Positions 1-8,629 are shown, counted from the first letter of the stretch. The stretch: DNA of 64,000 nucleotides from Ekhidna sp051379705 (GCF_051379705.1 NZ_CP179868.1:496001-560000); one strand, 5' to 3'. The notes: generated by a model not told the origin, from the sequence alone. Translations and numbers: made by a program.

Positions 1-121
1 AAACATCAACCTTCACATTGTCTCCAACCACTCTTACTTTACGCGCAGTGATCTTATCATTTACCTTGTAGGGCTCTTCTTTTCTGATTCTGGAAGGGCC
101 TCTTCTTCTTAGTTTAGCGAT
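1..121 (-). CDS. infC: Translation initiation factor IF-3, 5' part only
   Basis: Only the first 40 codons are inside the window; the gene runs off the left edge. The frame reads I-A-K-L-R-R-R-G-P-S-R-I-R and then a stretch ending EEPYKVNDKI, which matches the usual IF-3 N-terminus of Bacteroidota. The reading frame has a TAA four codons before the start and no ATG, GTG or TTG, so the start must be the ATC at 121-119, preceded by AGGAG with a 4-nt spacer. IF-3 genes are known to use AUU/AUC starts, because IF-3 itself rejects such codons and so represses its own synthesis. thrS lies directly upstream, as in the usual thrS-infC-rpmI-rplT order. The 71-nt gap holds a near-palindrome, AAATATCGTGATATTT (161-176), of unknown role. 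Confidence 0.9.
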   Translation of the reverse strand, partial: MAKLRRRGPSRIRKEEPYKVNDKITARKVRVVGDNVKVDV

Positions 122-192
122 TGTACTCCTTTATTTAAGTTGAACATTAAAACAAAACGCAAATATCGTGATATTTTACTCTTAACAAAAAC

Positions 193-2136
193 TCAATTGA
201 TAAGTTCGTCCACTTTATTGTGGAAATAACGAGCAAATTCCTCTTTTTTCATCATTCCAATATCTCCATGACCGTGTTGCCTGACGGAAACAGTCCCTTC
301 TTCAGCTTCCTTCTCTCCTACTATTAACATGTATGGCGTCTTTTTCACTTCAGCATCTCTAATTTTCTTGCCTATCTTCTCGTCACGTTCATCCACAAAT
401 CCACGGATATCCTGCTCCTGCATTTCAATAAAAAGCTGCTTGGCATAATCGTGATATTTTTCCGAAATAGGAAGAATCGCAATCTGATCCGGTGCTAGCC
501 ACAATGGAAAATCTCCTGCACAGTTTTCAATCAGAATAGCGATGAAACGCTCCATTGAACCAAAAGGTGCGCGGTGAATCATGACTGGTCGATGTTTCTT
601 GTTGTCACTTCCAATGTACTCCAGCTCGAATCTATCTGGAAGGCTATAATCAACCTGGCTGGTTCCAAGTTGCCATTTCCTACCAAGAGCATCCTTTACC
701 ATGAAATCCAACTTAGGACCATAAAACGCAGCTTCACCATATTCAACTACAAAGTTTAGCTCCTTCTCTTCTGCTACTTCCTTTATCGCGGTTTCGGCTT
801 TCTCCCAATCTTCATCATTCCCGATATACTTATCAGGATTATTCGGATCTCTTAAAGAAACCTGTGCTGTAAAATCTTTAAACCCAAGTGCTGAGAACAC
901 ATAAAGTACAAGGTCTACCACCTTAGCAAACTCACTTTTTACCTGATCCTGGCTGCAGAATATATGTGCATCATCTTGTGTAAATCCTCGTACCCGAGTT
1001 AAACCGTGAAGCTCACCGCTTTGCTCATACCTGTATACTGTACCAAATTCTGCATATCGTACTGGTAAATCTTTGTATGATCGTGGCTTAGATTTATAAA
1101 TTTCGCAGTGATGAGGGCAGTTCATCGGCTTAAGTAAAAACTCCTCATCCTCTGAAGGCGTATGAATAGGCTGAAATGAATCTTCTCCGTATTTGGCGTA
1201 GTGACCGGACGTAACGTAAAGCTCTTTCCCTCCAATGTGAGGTGTAACTACCTGATCATAGCCTGCTTTTAATTGAGCTTTCTTTAGGAAGTTTTCAAGG
1301 CGTTCACGTAAGACAGCTCCTTTTGGCAACCACAGAGGTAGCCCTTTGCCTACTTTCTCTGAGAAAGTAAACAGCTCTAACTCCTTGCCAATTTTTCTAT
1401 GATCCCGTAGTTTGGCTTGCTCCAGCAATTCCAAATGCTCTTTCAACTCTTTCTGCTTCGGGAAAGAGATTGCATAAAGTCGTGTCAGCTGCTTTCTGTT
1501 TTCATCCCCTCGCCAATAGGCGCCGGCTACATTCAAAATCTTAACTGCTTTTATATAGCCGGTATGAGGAATGTGTGGTCCTCGGCAAAGGTCGGTGAAG
1601 TTCCCCTGATTGTAGAATGTAATACTTCCATCCTCAAGCCCATCGATTAATTCCAGCTTATACTCATCCCCTTTTTCCTTGTAATAAGCAATGGCATCCG
1701 CTTTGGAGATTTCTTTTCTTGTAAACTCGTTTTTTTCTCGGGCGAGCTCAAGCATCTTATTTTCAATGGCTTCCAGATTATCTGAATCGAACTCAACACC
1801 ATTGAAATCTATGTCGTAGTAAAACCCATTCTCAATAGGTGGTCCAATTCCCAGCTTGATTCCCGGATACAAAGCCTCTAGTGCCTCTGCCATCAGGTGT
1901 GCCGAAGAATGCCACATGGTAGACTTGCCTTCTTCATCATTCCAGGTCAATAGCTGAAGGTTTGCATCTTGCTGAATCGGACGGAATGAATCCCTCACTT
2001 CTCCATTTACTTTTGCCGCGAGGACGTTTCTAGCTAAGCCCTCACTAATGCTCATGGCCACATCCAACGCCGTAGCTCCTTTATTGTAGGATCTCTGTGA
2101 TCCGTCAGGCAATGTAATGGTGATTTTATCACTCAT
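193..2136 (-). CDS. thrS: Threonyl-tRNA synthetase
   Basis: Cytosolic class II aminoacyl-tRNA synthetase that charges tRNA-Thr; 647 aa, normal length. In order it shows an N-terminal TGS domain (about 1-63), the editing domain with the HSSAH motif (H76 and H80), the class II catalytic core, and a C-terminal anticodon-binding domain. The catalytic zinc ligands are visible as Cys in KPMNCPHHC, His in QDDAHIFC and His in PVMIHRAPFGSMERF. The ATG shares one base with the TAA of the upstream lipoprotein gene (TAATG), so the two are probably co-translated. infC follows 71 nt downstream. Confidence 0.98.
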   Translation of the reverse strand: MSDKITITLPDGSQRSYNKGATALDVAMSISEGLARNVLAAKVNGEVRDSFRPIQQDANLQLLTWNDEEGKSTMWHSSAHLMAEALEALYPGIKLGIGPPIENGFYYDIDFNGVEFDSDNLEAIENKMLELAREKNEFTRKEISKADAIAYYKEKGDEYKLELIDGLEDGSITFYNQGNFTDLCRGPHIPHTGYIKAVKILNVAGAYWRGDENRKQLTRLYAISFPKQKELKEHLELLEQAKLRDHRKIGKELELFTFSEKVGKGLPLWLPKGAVLRERLENFLKKAQLKAGYDQVVTPHIGGKELYVTSGHYAKYGEDSFQPIHTPSEDEEFLLKPMNCPHHCEIYKSKPRSYKDLPVRYAEFGTVYRYEQSGELHGLTRVRGFTQDDAHIFCSQDQVKSEFAKVVDLVLYVFSALGFKDFTAQVSLRDPNNPDKYIGNDEDWEKAETAIKEVAEEKELNFVVEYGEAAFYGPKLDFMVKDALGRKWQLGTSQVDYSLPDRFELEYIGSDNKKHRPVMIHRAPFGSMERFIAILIENCAGDFPLWLAPDQIAILPISEKYHDYAKQLFIEMQEQDIRGFVDERDEKIGKKIRDAEVKKTPYMLIVGEKEAEEGTVSVRQHGHGDIGMMKKEEFARYFHNKVDELIN

Positions 2137-3203
2137 TAATTTTCAATTTTTTTAGGTTGTAATTCTATTGTCGGAATCTTACTTTCCTCAAATTTTAAGC
2201 GCTGCAAATATGCAATTTTTCGCTGTATAAGGTCCATTCTTTGCTGAGCTAATGTATCATTTGGATTCAGCTCAATGAGATATTCAAAGTATGGCAAAGA
2301 AGAAAGGTACCATCCACGATCTTCATAAAGCCTTCCCAATTTCCATATTGGCTTTCTTTCAGTCGAGTCATTAGTAGTAAGACTGGTCAATACGTAGCTT
2401 GCTGAGTCCCACATCAAGTCCTTTTGATACCAGTTGGCAAGCAAGTAAGCGATTGTGTCTCTTTCAATAAATGGTTTCAACACGATTCGGGCATCCTTAT
2501 TCCTGCCGGCCTGTTCTAGTAGTTTGGCGTAAGCCAACTGTATTTTATAATCATCAGGATGTTCATCCACAAATTGAGCCATCACATCAAACCCTCGATC
2601 ATAATAACCAAGCGTAACAAGGATTTTTCCATAATCCCACATCAATTCATGACTATTGTCCAACACATGCAGTTTACTAAGATTGTAAGCAGCCATAGTG
2701 GTGTCTCTGATTTTTAGGTATTGGGCAGAGGCAAACGTCAATGCCTCTTTTGATTGATTGGTTTTTAGATACTCTTTTAGTTCGATGGTAACAGAAGCTC
2801 TTCTTCCCAGTCTTGCAAGGCCATCGATATATGTTTCGATAAATTTGCTACCTAAATCATACTCTTCTCCCCATTTATCAATCACTTCAAGTAATAGTTG
2901 ATACCGCTCGTGTGTTTTGTAATACATAATGTATTGCTCAACCAGTTGGTTGGTCATGCCATTCGCTTCCTGATATGCGTCGAGTGCTGAGATACATGTG
3001 GTTGGCCATTCAAGTTGTTCGCAATAGAATAGTTTCTGATCAATCAGTCGAGCGTCACCTGGTGCTGACTTTATTTCCTTATTGATTCGCTCTAGTGCGT
3101 CAGCGTAGAAGCCTGCATGCAATTTGGGCACAATAATCTTGTCTTGTGAAGGTGATCCACAACCCAAAAGCATTAATATAAATATGAAACAAGATCCTCT
3201 CAT
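2136..3203 (-). CDS. TPR-repeat lipoprotein
   Basis: 355 aa with a lipoprotein signal peptide ending in the lipobox LLGC (Cys15), so probably membrane-anchored on the periplasmic side. The rest is helical and reads like degenerate tetratricopeptide repeats: recurrent A..L...G....A patterns across about 30-330, for example GYYDRGFDVMAQFV and AYAKLLEQAGRNKDARIVL. TPR proteins act as scaffolds, and no enzymatic motif is present. It is the first gene of a coupled pair with thrS. The partner and pathway are unknown. Confidence 0.75.
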   Translation of the reverse strand: MRGSCFIFILMLLGCGSPSQDKIIVPKLHAGFYADALERINKEIKSAPGDARLIDQKLFYCEQLEWPTTCISALDAYQEANGMTNQLVEQYIMYYKTHERYQLLLEVIDKWGEEYDLGSKFIETYIDGLARLGRRASVTIELKEYLKTNQSKEALTFASAQYLKIRDTTMAAYNLSKLHVLDNSHELMWDYGKILVTLGYYDRGFDVMAQFVDEHPDDYKIQLAYAKLLEQAGRNKDARIVLKPFIERDTIAYLLANWYQKDLMWDSASYVLTSLTTNDSTERKPIWKLGRLYEDRGWYLSSLPYFEYLIELNPNDTLAQQRMDLIQRKIAYLQRLKFEESKIPTIELQPKKIEN

Positions 3204-3244
3204 TTTGAGGGATCAAAGTTAGCCTGAAAGAAGTGGAAATTTAA

Positions 3245-4021
3245 CTAGTCTGTGCTCTTCTTTAATCGCTCTACATCATTTCTAAGATTGCCAATCATTC
3301 CCATCAACTGATCCATAGATAAATCGTCTGTTGTATTAGGGTCCGGGAATTCAACAGAAATATAAGCTTTGGCTTCCCATATCTCCACAACTTCTGCCGG
3401 ATCCAGCTCATACGCGCTGAACGACTTGTTATCGGAAACCAAGAATAGTTTTCCTTTTTCTTCGATGTAGTTAAACACCCTTTTGTAGACAACTCCTTCT
3501 GACTGAGTGACCAACACATAGGTATTCCCATTTCGGATGTGATCAAGTTGCTCAATGTATCGACCTATTACAATACTACCGGAAACGATCGGTAGCATGG
3601 AGTCCCCAGCAATTTCGAAGGCTCGATATGTCCCTCCTTTTGGCAATACAGGTAGATGAAATCGTGGCAAGTCAGTTAGGTATTCAGGATCAGCGTATCC
3701 ATTGGTATATCCTGCGGCAGCTTTTGTTGGCACAAGTTGTATATACTCCTCATCTGCATTCTCATCAACGGTAACTGCAAGAACTTTTACATTCTGCTTG
3801 GGAACCCGATTTTCTCTGGTTAAATCCTCATTGATTAACTCATCTACTGTGACATCAAAGAGTTCGGCCATCCGAGAAAGTGTTGTTAATCTGGGATCAG
3901 CTCTTCCTTCTTCGTAAGCGCCCACGGATGGCCTGTTGATACCTAATTCGTGTGCAAATGTTTCCTGGGTGAAGCCTTTCTTCTTTCTTAAATGTTTGAT
4001 GTTGTTTGGAATTCTTGCCAT
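3245..4021 (-). CDS. XRE-family regulator with LexA/CI-like S24 domain
   Basis: 258 aa. Residues about 5-62 form an XRE helix-turn-helix (KGFTQETFAHELGINRPSVG). Residues about 95-225 form an S24 peptidase-like domain. The self-cleavage machinery looks complete: Ala-Gly at 103-104 (KAAAGY), nucleophile Ser141 in AGDSMLP, and Lys180 in VVYKRV. It is therefore probably a DNA-binding repressor that can cleave itself, like LexA, CI or HdiR, although many such proteins in Bacteroidota only need the fold. The ATG overlaps the TAA of the upstream 94-aa gene by one base. The dyad at 4326-4351 could be its own operator. Targets are not visible. Confidence 0.85.
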   Translation of the reverse strand: MARIPNNIKHLRKKKGFTQETFAHELGINRPSVGAYEEGRADPRLTTLSRMAELFDVTVDELINEDLTRENRVPKQNVKVLAVTVDENADEEYIQLVPTKAAAGYTNGYADPEYLTDLPRFHLPVLPKGGTYRAFEIAGDSMLPIVSGSIVIGRYIEQLDHIRNGNTYVLVTQSEGVVYKRVFNYIEEKGKLFLVSDNKSFSAYELDPAEVVEIWEAKAYISVEFPDPNTTDDLSMDQLMGMIGNLRNDVERLKKSTD

Positions 4022-4305
4022 TATTCAAAAATCATAAGATTCGTTGGTTGAGACTCTTGTCCCACGTTGTATAAATGAAAATGATTGCATTCAAATCCGT
4101 AATCGAGCTCCTTAAGTCGTTTCTTAATTCTACTTATCACAGACTTCAGTGTCTCTTCAGCTTCCACCAACACATAGCCATAAAGTTGCTTTTCATCTCG
4201 TATTGTGGCAAAAAATTTGACTTGATAACGACCAGAATTCAACTTCTTAGAGGAAATTCTAAGCTTGTAATAGTCATCTAATATCAAATCTCTTGCTAGC
4301 TGCAT
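4021..4305 (-). CDS. Small conserved-looking protein upstream of S24 regulator
   Basis: 94 aa, soluble, mixed alpha/beta, with no signal peptide, membrane helix or metal motif. I do not recognise the family. It is coupled by a one-base stop/start overlap (TAATG) to the S24 regulator and shares its promoter region, so the two probably work together, for example as an effector or modulator of the repressor. The region before its ATG at 4305 is very AT-rich and carries an inverted repeat. Confidence 0.6.
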   Translation of the reverse strand: MQLARDLILDDYYKLRISSKKLNSGRYQVKFFATIRDEKQLYGYVLVEAEETLKSVISRIKKRLKELDYGFECNHFHLYNVGQESQPTNLMIFE

Positions 4306-4325
4306 GATTATAATTTGATCTTAAA

Positions 4326-4351
4326 TTTAGTAAAAAAAATTAAATACTAAA
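4326..4351. promoter_or_regulatory. Inverted repeat, possible operator of the S24 regulator operon
   Basis: TTTAGTA (4326-4332) and TACTAAA (4345-4351) are perfect 7-bp arms separated by 12 bp, lying 21-46 nt upstream of the ATG of the 94-aa gene. Autoregulators of the CI/LexA class often bind such dyads over their own promoter. The link to the S24 protein is inference. Confidence 0.4.
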
Positions 4352-4363
4352 ATTTTTAGAATT

Positions 4364-5353
4364 TCAGGAAGCCATGATGAAGTTGATCCCCTCTCTGAAT
4401 CCTTTTTGATTCAAAAAAGTGCGGATTTGGGAGCTTGCGTTTCGGTTTGCCACATAAGATATGATAAAGGCATCTGAAGTAGTGGGTAGCGATTGATAAT
4501 GCAACACCTGATCTGTTTCTTTCAAATCAATATACTTTACTAGTTCAATCCCTTCTGCTAAAAGATATTCGCTCCGTCTACGAGATAGTCTTCCCGCTCC
4601 CCACAAATAAACTTTTGGATGATGTGGGTTTTTCATTGCTAGCCATTTAGCCAGGTACTTGGCCTTGACTCTAAAAAAAGAATCCTGCGAGTATCGAGGA
4701 TCTGTGCGTGTCAGTCTGGTTTCAGAGTCGCGCCAGGATAAGACTACTGAATTGACTTTTACCATTTTTATTTTTGCTGACTGTAATCGTAAGAAGAACT
4801 CATAATCTTCAGGGAAATCTCCTTCTTCATACATTCCATTATTGAAGACTTTCCTTCTAAACATCAAAGTAGGATTCGCCAAGGGATACTCGACGAACTG
4901 GTTTAAATAGATATCCTCCGCCGATACTAAAGTGTTCAACCAATTTACATAGTGGATGAATCCCTCATTTGCATCGAGACCTGAATATTCAACAAGCCCT
5001 GATACAATATCAACTGATTTATCACCAAGTAGGTGGTTCACTTGATTTTCAAGTCTATCAGGCTTTGAGATATCATCGGCATCCATTCGTGCAATGAAGT
5101 CTCCTTTGCAGAGCTCAATTCCTGTATTTGCAGCATAAACGACTCCCCTTCTTGGTTCTTGTACAATTTGAACCTTAGGGTGCTTTATGTATTCATTTGC
5201 AATCTTGGAAGAGTTATCTGTACTTCCATTATCTATAAGTATGAGTTCAAAGTTGGAGTAGGTTTGCTGGAGGATGCTTTCTATCGCCTCCTTAAGGTGT
5301 GGGGCATTGTAAAATGGAAGGACGACTGACACCAATAGCTGGTGATCAACCAT
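4364..5353 (-). CDS. Family 2 glycosyltransferase
   Basis: 329 aa GT2 enzyme with a GT-A fold. The N-terminus reads VSVVLPFYNAPHLKEAI, followed by the nucleotide-binding LILIDNGSTDNS, and DFIARMDADD carries the DxD-type metal motif. The C-terminal third (after about 230) includes VYLWGAGRLSRRR, which resembles the small nucleotide-binding tail of some polysaccharide transferases. It probably adds a sugar to lipopolysaccharide or another surface glycan. The open frame extends 55 codons further upstream, but that part is a Lys/Arg-rich shadow of the neighbouring acidic gene. I chose the ATG at 5353 because it is preceded by AGGAGG and starts just before the GT2 fold. It overlaps the upstream stop by 8 bp. 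Confidence 0.9.
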   Translation of the reverse strand: MVDHQLLVSVVLPFYNAPHLKEAIESILQQTYSNFELILIDNGSTDNSSKIANEYIKHPKVQIVQEPRRGVVYAANTGIELCKGDFIARMDADDISKPDRLENQVNHLLGDKSVDIVSGLVEYSGLDANEGFIHYVNWLNTLVSAEDIYLNQFVEYPLANPTLMFRRKVFNNGMYEEGDFPEDYEFFLRLQSAKIKMVKVNSVVLSWRDSETRLTRTDPRYSQDSFFRVKAKYLAKWLAMKNPHHPKVYLWGAGRLSRRRSEYLLAEGIELVKYIDLKETDQVLHYQSLPTTSDAFIISYVANRNASSQIRTFLNQKGFREGINFIMAS

Positions 5354-6158
5354 TGCCTCCTTCTTCCTTGTTCTCTTCTTCACCTTCCTCGGTTGTGCCT
5401 TCTTCAGACGCTGGACCCGGGGCTTCATCTTCTTCGGAATCTTCTGATTCTTTCTTCTTCTTCTTTTTAAATAATCCTTTAAAGAATGGCTCCTTTGTTT
5501 CAACTGAATCTGGTACAATAGGATTTCCTAATGAATCCAGAGCTACAGGAACTGGTTCAGGTTTCGGACGATTGTCTATAAATTTCTCGCTGTAGTACTT
5601 GTTGTAATATACCTGTTCAACATTGAAGTTGTCGCTTGGATCATATCCGTATAGGTACTTAGTTTCCTCTTCGGCCACCACTTGCTCTGCCGCAACGGAA
5701 TCCAAGGCAAGTGAGTCCATTGCTATTGATAGCGAATCTACACCCAGTGAATCTGAGAAATCTGAGGCTACAAAGTCATTTGAGATCGGCTCAGGTGCAA
5801 GAACATTCTCCATTGGAGCTGTGCGCATCTGGTAGTTTTTGATTTGCCTGATCGGCTGCTGTATGATTCCATATTTTGACTTCTTTTGAATTCTCCATGG
5901 AACATTCTTTTCTCCTGCGTAAGCATAATAATCCGTCTTAGGCTGAGAGACAACTCCTAGTGTATCTTCAGGGTCACCTCCACGCTGTTTGGCAAGAAAT
6001 TGAGACCGGGTATTTTCATCCAGTTGCCAAACGTATGAGAAGTACGCATTGCGCGTAGAATCGTCCAGGATGTAGGTACTTTGGAAGGCAGGACAAATCA
6101 CTTTGTCTTGGCAAGACATAAGAGATGCATAACATAAAAGGAGCAACAGCCTCTTCAT
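5346..6158 (-). CDS. Lipoprotein with acidic low-complexity tail
   Basis: 270 aa. I set the start at the ATG at 6158, which gives MKRLLLLLCYASLMSC with a clear lipobox (LMSC), instead of the longer frame opening at 6191. The middle part has no recognised fold. Residues about 140-180 are rich in Asp, Ser, Leu and Ala. The last 45 residues run from a Lys block (KKKKKKESEDSEEDE) into Glu/Gly repeats. The body could be a disordered periplasmic or surface tether. It overlaps the glycosyltransferase start by 8 bp, so they are probably one operon. Function unknown. Confidence 0.7.
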   Translation of the reverse strand: MKRLLLLLCYASLMSCQDKVICPAFQSTYILDDSTRNAYFSYVWQLDENTRSQFLAKQRGGDPEDTLGVVSQPKTDYYAYAGEKNVPWRIQKKSKYGIIQQPIRQIKNYQMRTAPMENVLAPEPISNDFVASDFSDSLGVDSLSIAMDSLALDSVAAEQVVAEEETKYLYGYDPSDNFNVEQVYYNKYYSEKFIDNRPKPEPVPVALDSLGNPIVPDSVETKEPFFKGLFKKKKKKESEDSEEDEAPGPASEEGTTEEGEEENKEEGGNG

Positions 6159-6251
6159 TGAATGGTTGTGACAAGCAGTGATTTGGATCAAAAATAGGTG
6201 TATTTTATCATATACCTAAGAATCAACGACGAAATTGAATTTTTAGTAGAT

Positions 6252-6938
6252 TTATCTGGACGAAAGGTTGTTAAACACGTGCTCATACATCTCATCAACC
6301 CACATTTTGTACATTTTTCCAGACGGGTGCAGACCATCTGAAGCTACCAATGATGGGTCATTTTTAGCTTGACGCGAACCCGGTGTTATATTGATGAACA
6401 TTACATCCCGAAGTTTCGAGATTTTCTCTGCAATCGCATTGTAGTTGTCCAGCTCTCTGGCAATTTTCTCTTCATCGAGCATCTTCTTTTTGGCAAATGG
6501 TGTCACTCCGTAATCAGGAATTGAAACCACCATCACATTGTAGGGATTTCCTCCCGCAAACTGAATCGCCTGATCAAGCAGATTTTTAAACTCACGTTCA
6601 TATTGATCAATTGGATAGCCTCGGTATTGATTGTTTACTCCTATGAGAAGTGAGACAAAATCATATGTGCCTTCAACGTCTGCTTTAACAATTCCTGATT
6701 GCAACTCATCGGTTGTCCAACCGGTCGTTGCTACAATAACAGGATCTACTTGTATGGAGTCTTTGCGTAACCGATGTGCCAATTGAACGGGCCATCTTTT
6801 GTCTACATTCACCGCTTCTCCTATGGTGTATGAATCTCCGAGCGCTAAATGTACAAAACCAGTTTCAGGCATCGAATCTTTTTTTTGGGTTGCACATGCC
6901 GTGAAAATAAAAAAGCATAAAAGGATCAAAAAACGCAT
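6252..6938 (-). CDS. SGNH/GDSL-type hydrolase lipoprotein
   Basis: 228 aa lipoprotein: signal peptide with lipobox FTAC (Cys15). The SGNH blocks are present: block I GDSYTIGEA with the nucleophile Ser, block III LLIGVNNQYRG (GxND position reads GVNN), and block V SDGLHPSG with the catalytic Asp and His. Members are esterases, lipases or acetylesterases acting on lipids or on acylated polysaccharides and peptidoglycan. The asparagine in block III agrees with an active enzyme. Substrate cannot be told. It is a single gene between a TonB gene and the acidic lipoprotein. Confidence 0.88.
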   Translation of the reverse strand: MRFLILLCFFIFTACATQKKDSMPETGFVHLALGDSYTIGEAVNVDKRWPVQLAHRLRKDSIQVDPVIVATTGWTTDELQSGIVKADVEGTYDFVSLLIGVNNQYRGYPIDQYEREFKNLLDQAIQFAGGNPYNVMVVSIPDYGVTPFAKKKMLDEEKIARELDNYNAIAEKISKLRDVMFINITPGSRQAKNDPSLVASDGLHPSGKMYKMWVDEMYEHVFNNLSSR

Positions 6939-6998
6939 GATTAGGGATTTTACGCAAAATAACGCTTTTGGCTGTAAACGTCTTCAAATCCACTTCAA

Positions 6999-7799
6999 TC
7001 ATTGGTCTGCCAGTACAAATCGAACAGGTATAATTTTTTTTACACGGACTGAGACTCCTCGCTGTTTTCCAGGTACCCATGGTGGTGCAGCTTGAATTAC
7101 TCGAAGAGCTTCTTCATCACACCCCATACCAATGCCTTTCACTACTTGTGCATCCGTGATTTTCCCATCTTTCTCAATGATGAATTGGACAAAAACCGGA
7201 CCTGAGACTCCAAACCTCAAAGCCTTTGGAGGATAGTTCAATTCATCAGCCAAATATGCATAGAATGCCTTAAGGCCACCAACTGGTAATGGTTCTTGCT
7301 CGACTATAACAAAAATCTCATCTACCTTTTCTTCTTCTTGCTCTCCCAGGGATATTTCGACTTCTGCAACCGCTTCTTCTGCAGTAACTTCCACATCCAG
7401 GTTGATCTTGATCTCTTCAATGATCTCTGTGTCTTTCACCTCCTCTATTTTGAAAACTTCATGCTTTGGAGGTGGTGGTGGCTCCTGTGTGCTGGCTGGT
7501 ATTTCAATGATTTCATTGAGGTCTGCTTCGACTTTGCCCAGGTCAACAATATCACCGTCATTGTATGACTTCCAATTGATTGCGACGATGGCAAATAGCA
7601 AACTCAAAACCATTCCTACATTCAGAAACAATGGTCGCAGCGCAAGGTCTCCTTCTTTTCGTTCTTTCTTCACATCAAGAATTCCCTGATAAATCTCAAC
7701 CTGCTTATTGTTCGCAACAATGTGTTGATTAGCGAAAGAGAGCTCTTGGATTGCGTCCTGATTAAGACTTTCCGTATCTGCTTTTTGTGGAGTTTTCAT
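6999..7799 (-). CDS. TonB-family energy transducer
   Basis: 266 aa from the ATG at 7799; a TTG two codons earlier is less likely. A cytoplasmic N-terminus of about 50 residues is followed by one membrane helix (FLNVGMVLSLLFAIVAI), a proline stretch (PPPPPKHE) that spans the periplasm, an acidic Glu/Val-rich linker, and a C-terminal TonB domain. That domain has the Bacteroidota pattern YPPKALRFGVSGPVFVQF, GKITDAQVVKGIG and AAPPWVPGKQRG. It passes proton-motive energy to outer-membrane receptors with ExbB/ExbD. No exbBD genes are adjacent. A receptor gene lies about 0.9 kb away on the other strand. Confidence 0.92.
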   Translation of the reverse strand: MKTPQKADTESLNQDAIQELSFANQHIVANNKQVEIYQGILDVKKERKEGDLALRPLFLNVGMVLSLLFAIVAINWKSYNDGDIVDLGKVEADLNEIIEIPASTQEPPPPPKHEVFKIEEVKDTEIIEEIKINLDVEVTAEEAVAEVEISLGEQEEEKVDEIFVIVEQEPLPVGGLKAFYAYLADELNYPPKALRFGVSGPVFVQFIIEKDGKITDAQVVKGIGMGCDEEALRVIQAAPPWVPGKQRGVSVRVKKIIPVRFVLADQ

Positions 7800-7807
7800 A
7801 ATCAATG

Positions 7808-7830
7808 AGGTTTAGGACTTTAGTAAACCT
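7808..7830. promoter_or_regulatory. Inverted repeat in the leader of the TonB gene
   Basis: Perfect 7-bp arms AGGTTTA (7808-7814) and TAAACCT (7824-7830) with a 9-bp loop, ending 8 bases before the ATG of the TonB gene. It could be an operator, or an RNA hairpin near the ribosome-binding region. No family assignment is possible. Confidence 0.3.
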
Positions 7831-7899
7831 ATTGACTATAAAGAGCTTTAATTATGACCTATGCCAGCTTTGAAGTTGATAAACATCAAACACATCCGA

Positions 7900-8184
7900 T
7901 TAAAGAACGTCTCGTAATTCTTCATTTTTATTGAAGACGGAACGAGCAAAGGGACAAAGTGGAACGATGCTTATTCCTTTTCGCCGTGCGTCATCAACGG
8001 CTCTTCGAACCATCTCTTCTCCAACACCTGTACCACGCATGGAGTCATCTACTTCAGTATGATCGATGATGATACGATCTGTTCCTGCAATGGAGTAGGT
8101 CATTTCGGCAACTTTCTCTCCTTCTTTTTTAATGAAATATGCTCCTTTAGATTCTTGTTCTTCGTTTTCTATTTCAATCGCCAT
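7900..8184 (-). CDS. Small GNAT-fold N-acetyltransferase (YjdJ-like)
   Basis: 94 aa, the length of the minimal acetyltransferase family typified by YjdJ and human GTLF3B. The acetyl-CoA-binding loop reads RGTGVGEEMVRRAV, preceded by the strand IIIDHTEVDDSM and followed by IVPLCPFARSVF. It probably acetylates a small molecule or protein amine in the cytosol. The start shares one base with the stop of the upstream MmcQ/YjbR gene, so the two are translated together. Confidence 0.88.
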   Translation of the reverse strand: MAIEIENEEQESKGAYFIKKEGEKVAEMTYSIAGTDRIIIDHTEVDDSMRGTGVGEEMVRRAVDDARRKGISIVPLCPFARSVFNKNEELRDVL

Positions 8185-8543
8185 TATTCGTGTGATTTAA
8201 GAAATTCCTGATCCTTTTTAGGGAGTTTGGCTACAATAAGGTCATAACTATCATCTATAAGCTGTCTAATCAGATTGTCAGCAACAACTCCATCGGTGTA
8301 TACAGAGTTCCATTGCTGCTTATTCATGTGATAGCCTGGACGAATGGAGCCATCATACTTTTCTCTCAATTCAACGGCATACTCAGGATCGCATTTCAGA
8401 TTGATAAATTCGAAGGAATCGATTCCTGTTAGCGCATACATTTTTCCCAGCACCTTGAAAACCAAAGTATCAGGTCCGAAAGGTGTCTCTTCTGTTGTGC
8501 CTGGTTTGGCAATACAGTAATCTCTGAATTCTTCGATGTTCAT
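8184..8543 (-). CDS. MmcQ/YjbR family protein
   Basis: 119 aa, full length for the family. It shows the typical opening EEFRDYCIAKPGTTEETPFGPDTLVFKV, split here as EEFRDYCIAKPGTTEE and TPFGPDTLVFKV, then FINLKCDP and MNKQQWNSV. The fold is CyaY-like, and the members are described as DNA-binding, but their biological role is still unclear. Translation is coupled to the acetyltransferase gene. Its start region faces the receptor gene promoter on the other strand. Confidence 0.9.
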   Translation of the reverse strand: MNIEEFRDYCIAKPGTTEETPFGPDTLVFKVLGKMYALTGIDSFEFINLKCDPEYAVELREKYDGSIRPGYHMNKQQWNSVYTDGVVADNLIRQLIDDSYDLIVAKLPKKDQEFLKSHE

Positions 8544-8598
8544 TTTTCCAAATTAGAATCAAAACGTAGCATTTACAATTTTTAGACTAATCTAAATT

Positions 8599-8629
8599 TT
8601 TGTTTTGTTTAAACTAATTAATAGTTTTG
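8599..8629 (+). promoter_or_regulatory. Bacteroidota-type promoter of the TonB-dependent receptor gene
   Basis: TTTG (8599-8602), a 19-nt spacer, then TAGTTTTG (8622-8629). This fits the -33 TTTG / -7 TAnnTTTG consensus known for the primary sigma factor of Bacteroidota. It lies 25 nt upstream of the TTG start at 8654. Confidence 0.65.

Noticed and set aside
5354..5518. 55-residue Lys/Arg-rich N-terminal extension of the glycosyltransferase
   Set aside because: It is the other-frame reading of the acidic tail of the upstream lipoprotein gene. The ATG at 5353 has a good AGGAGG and starts the GT2 fold.
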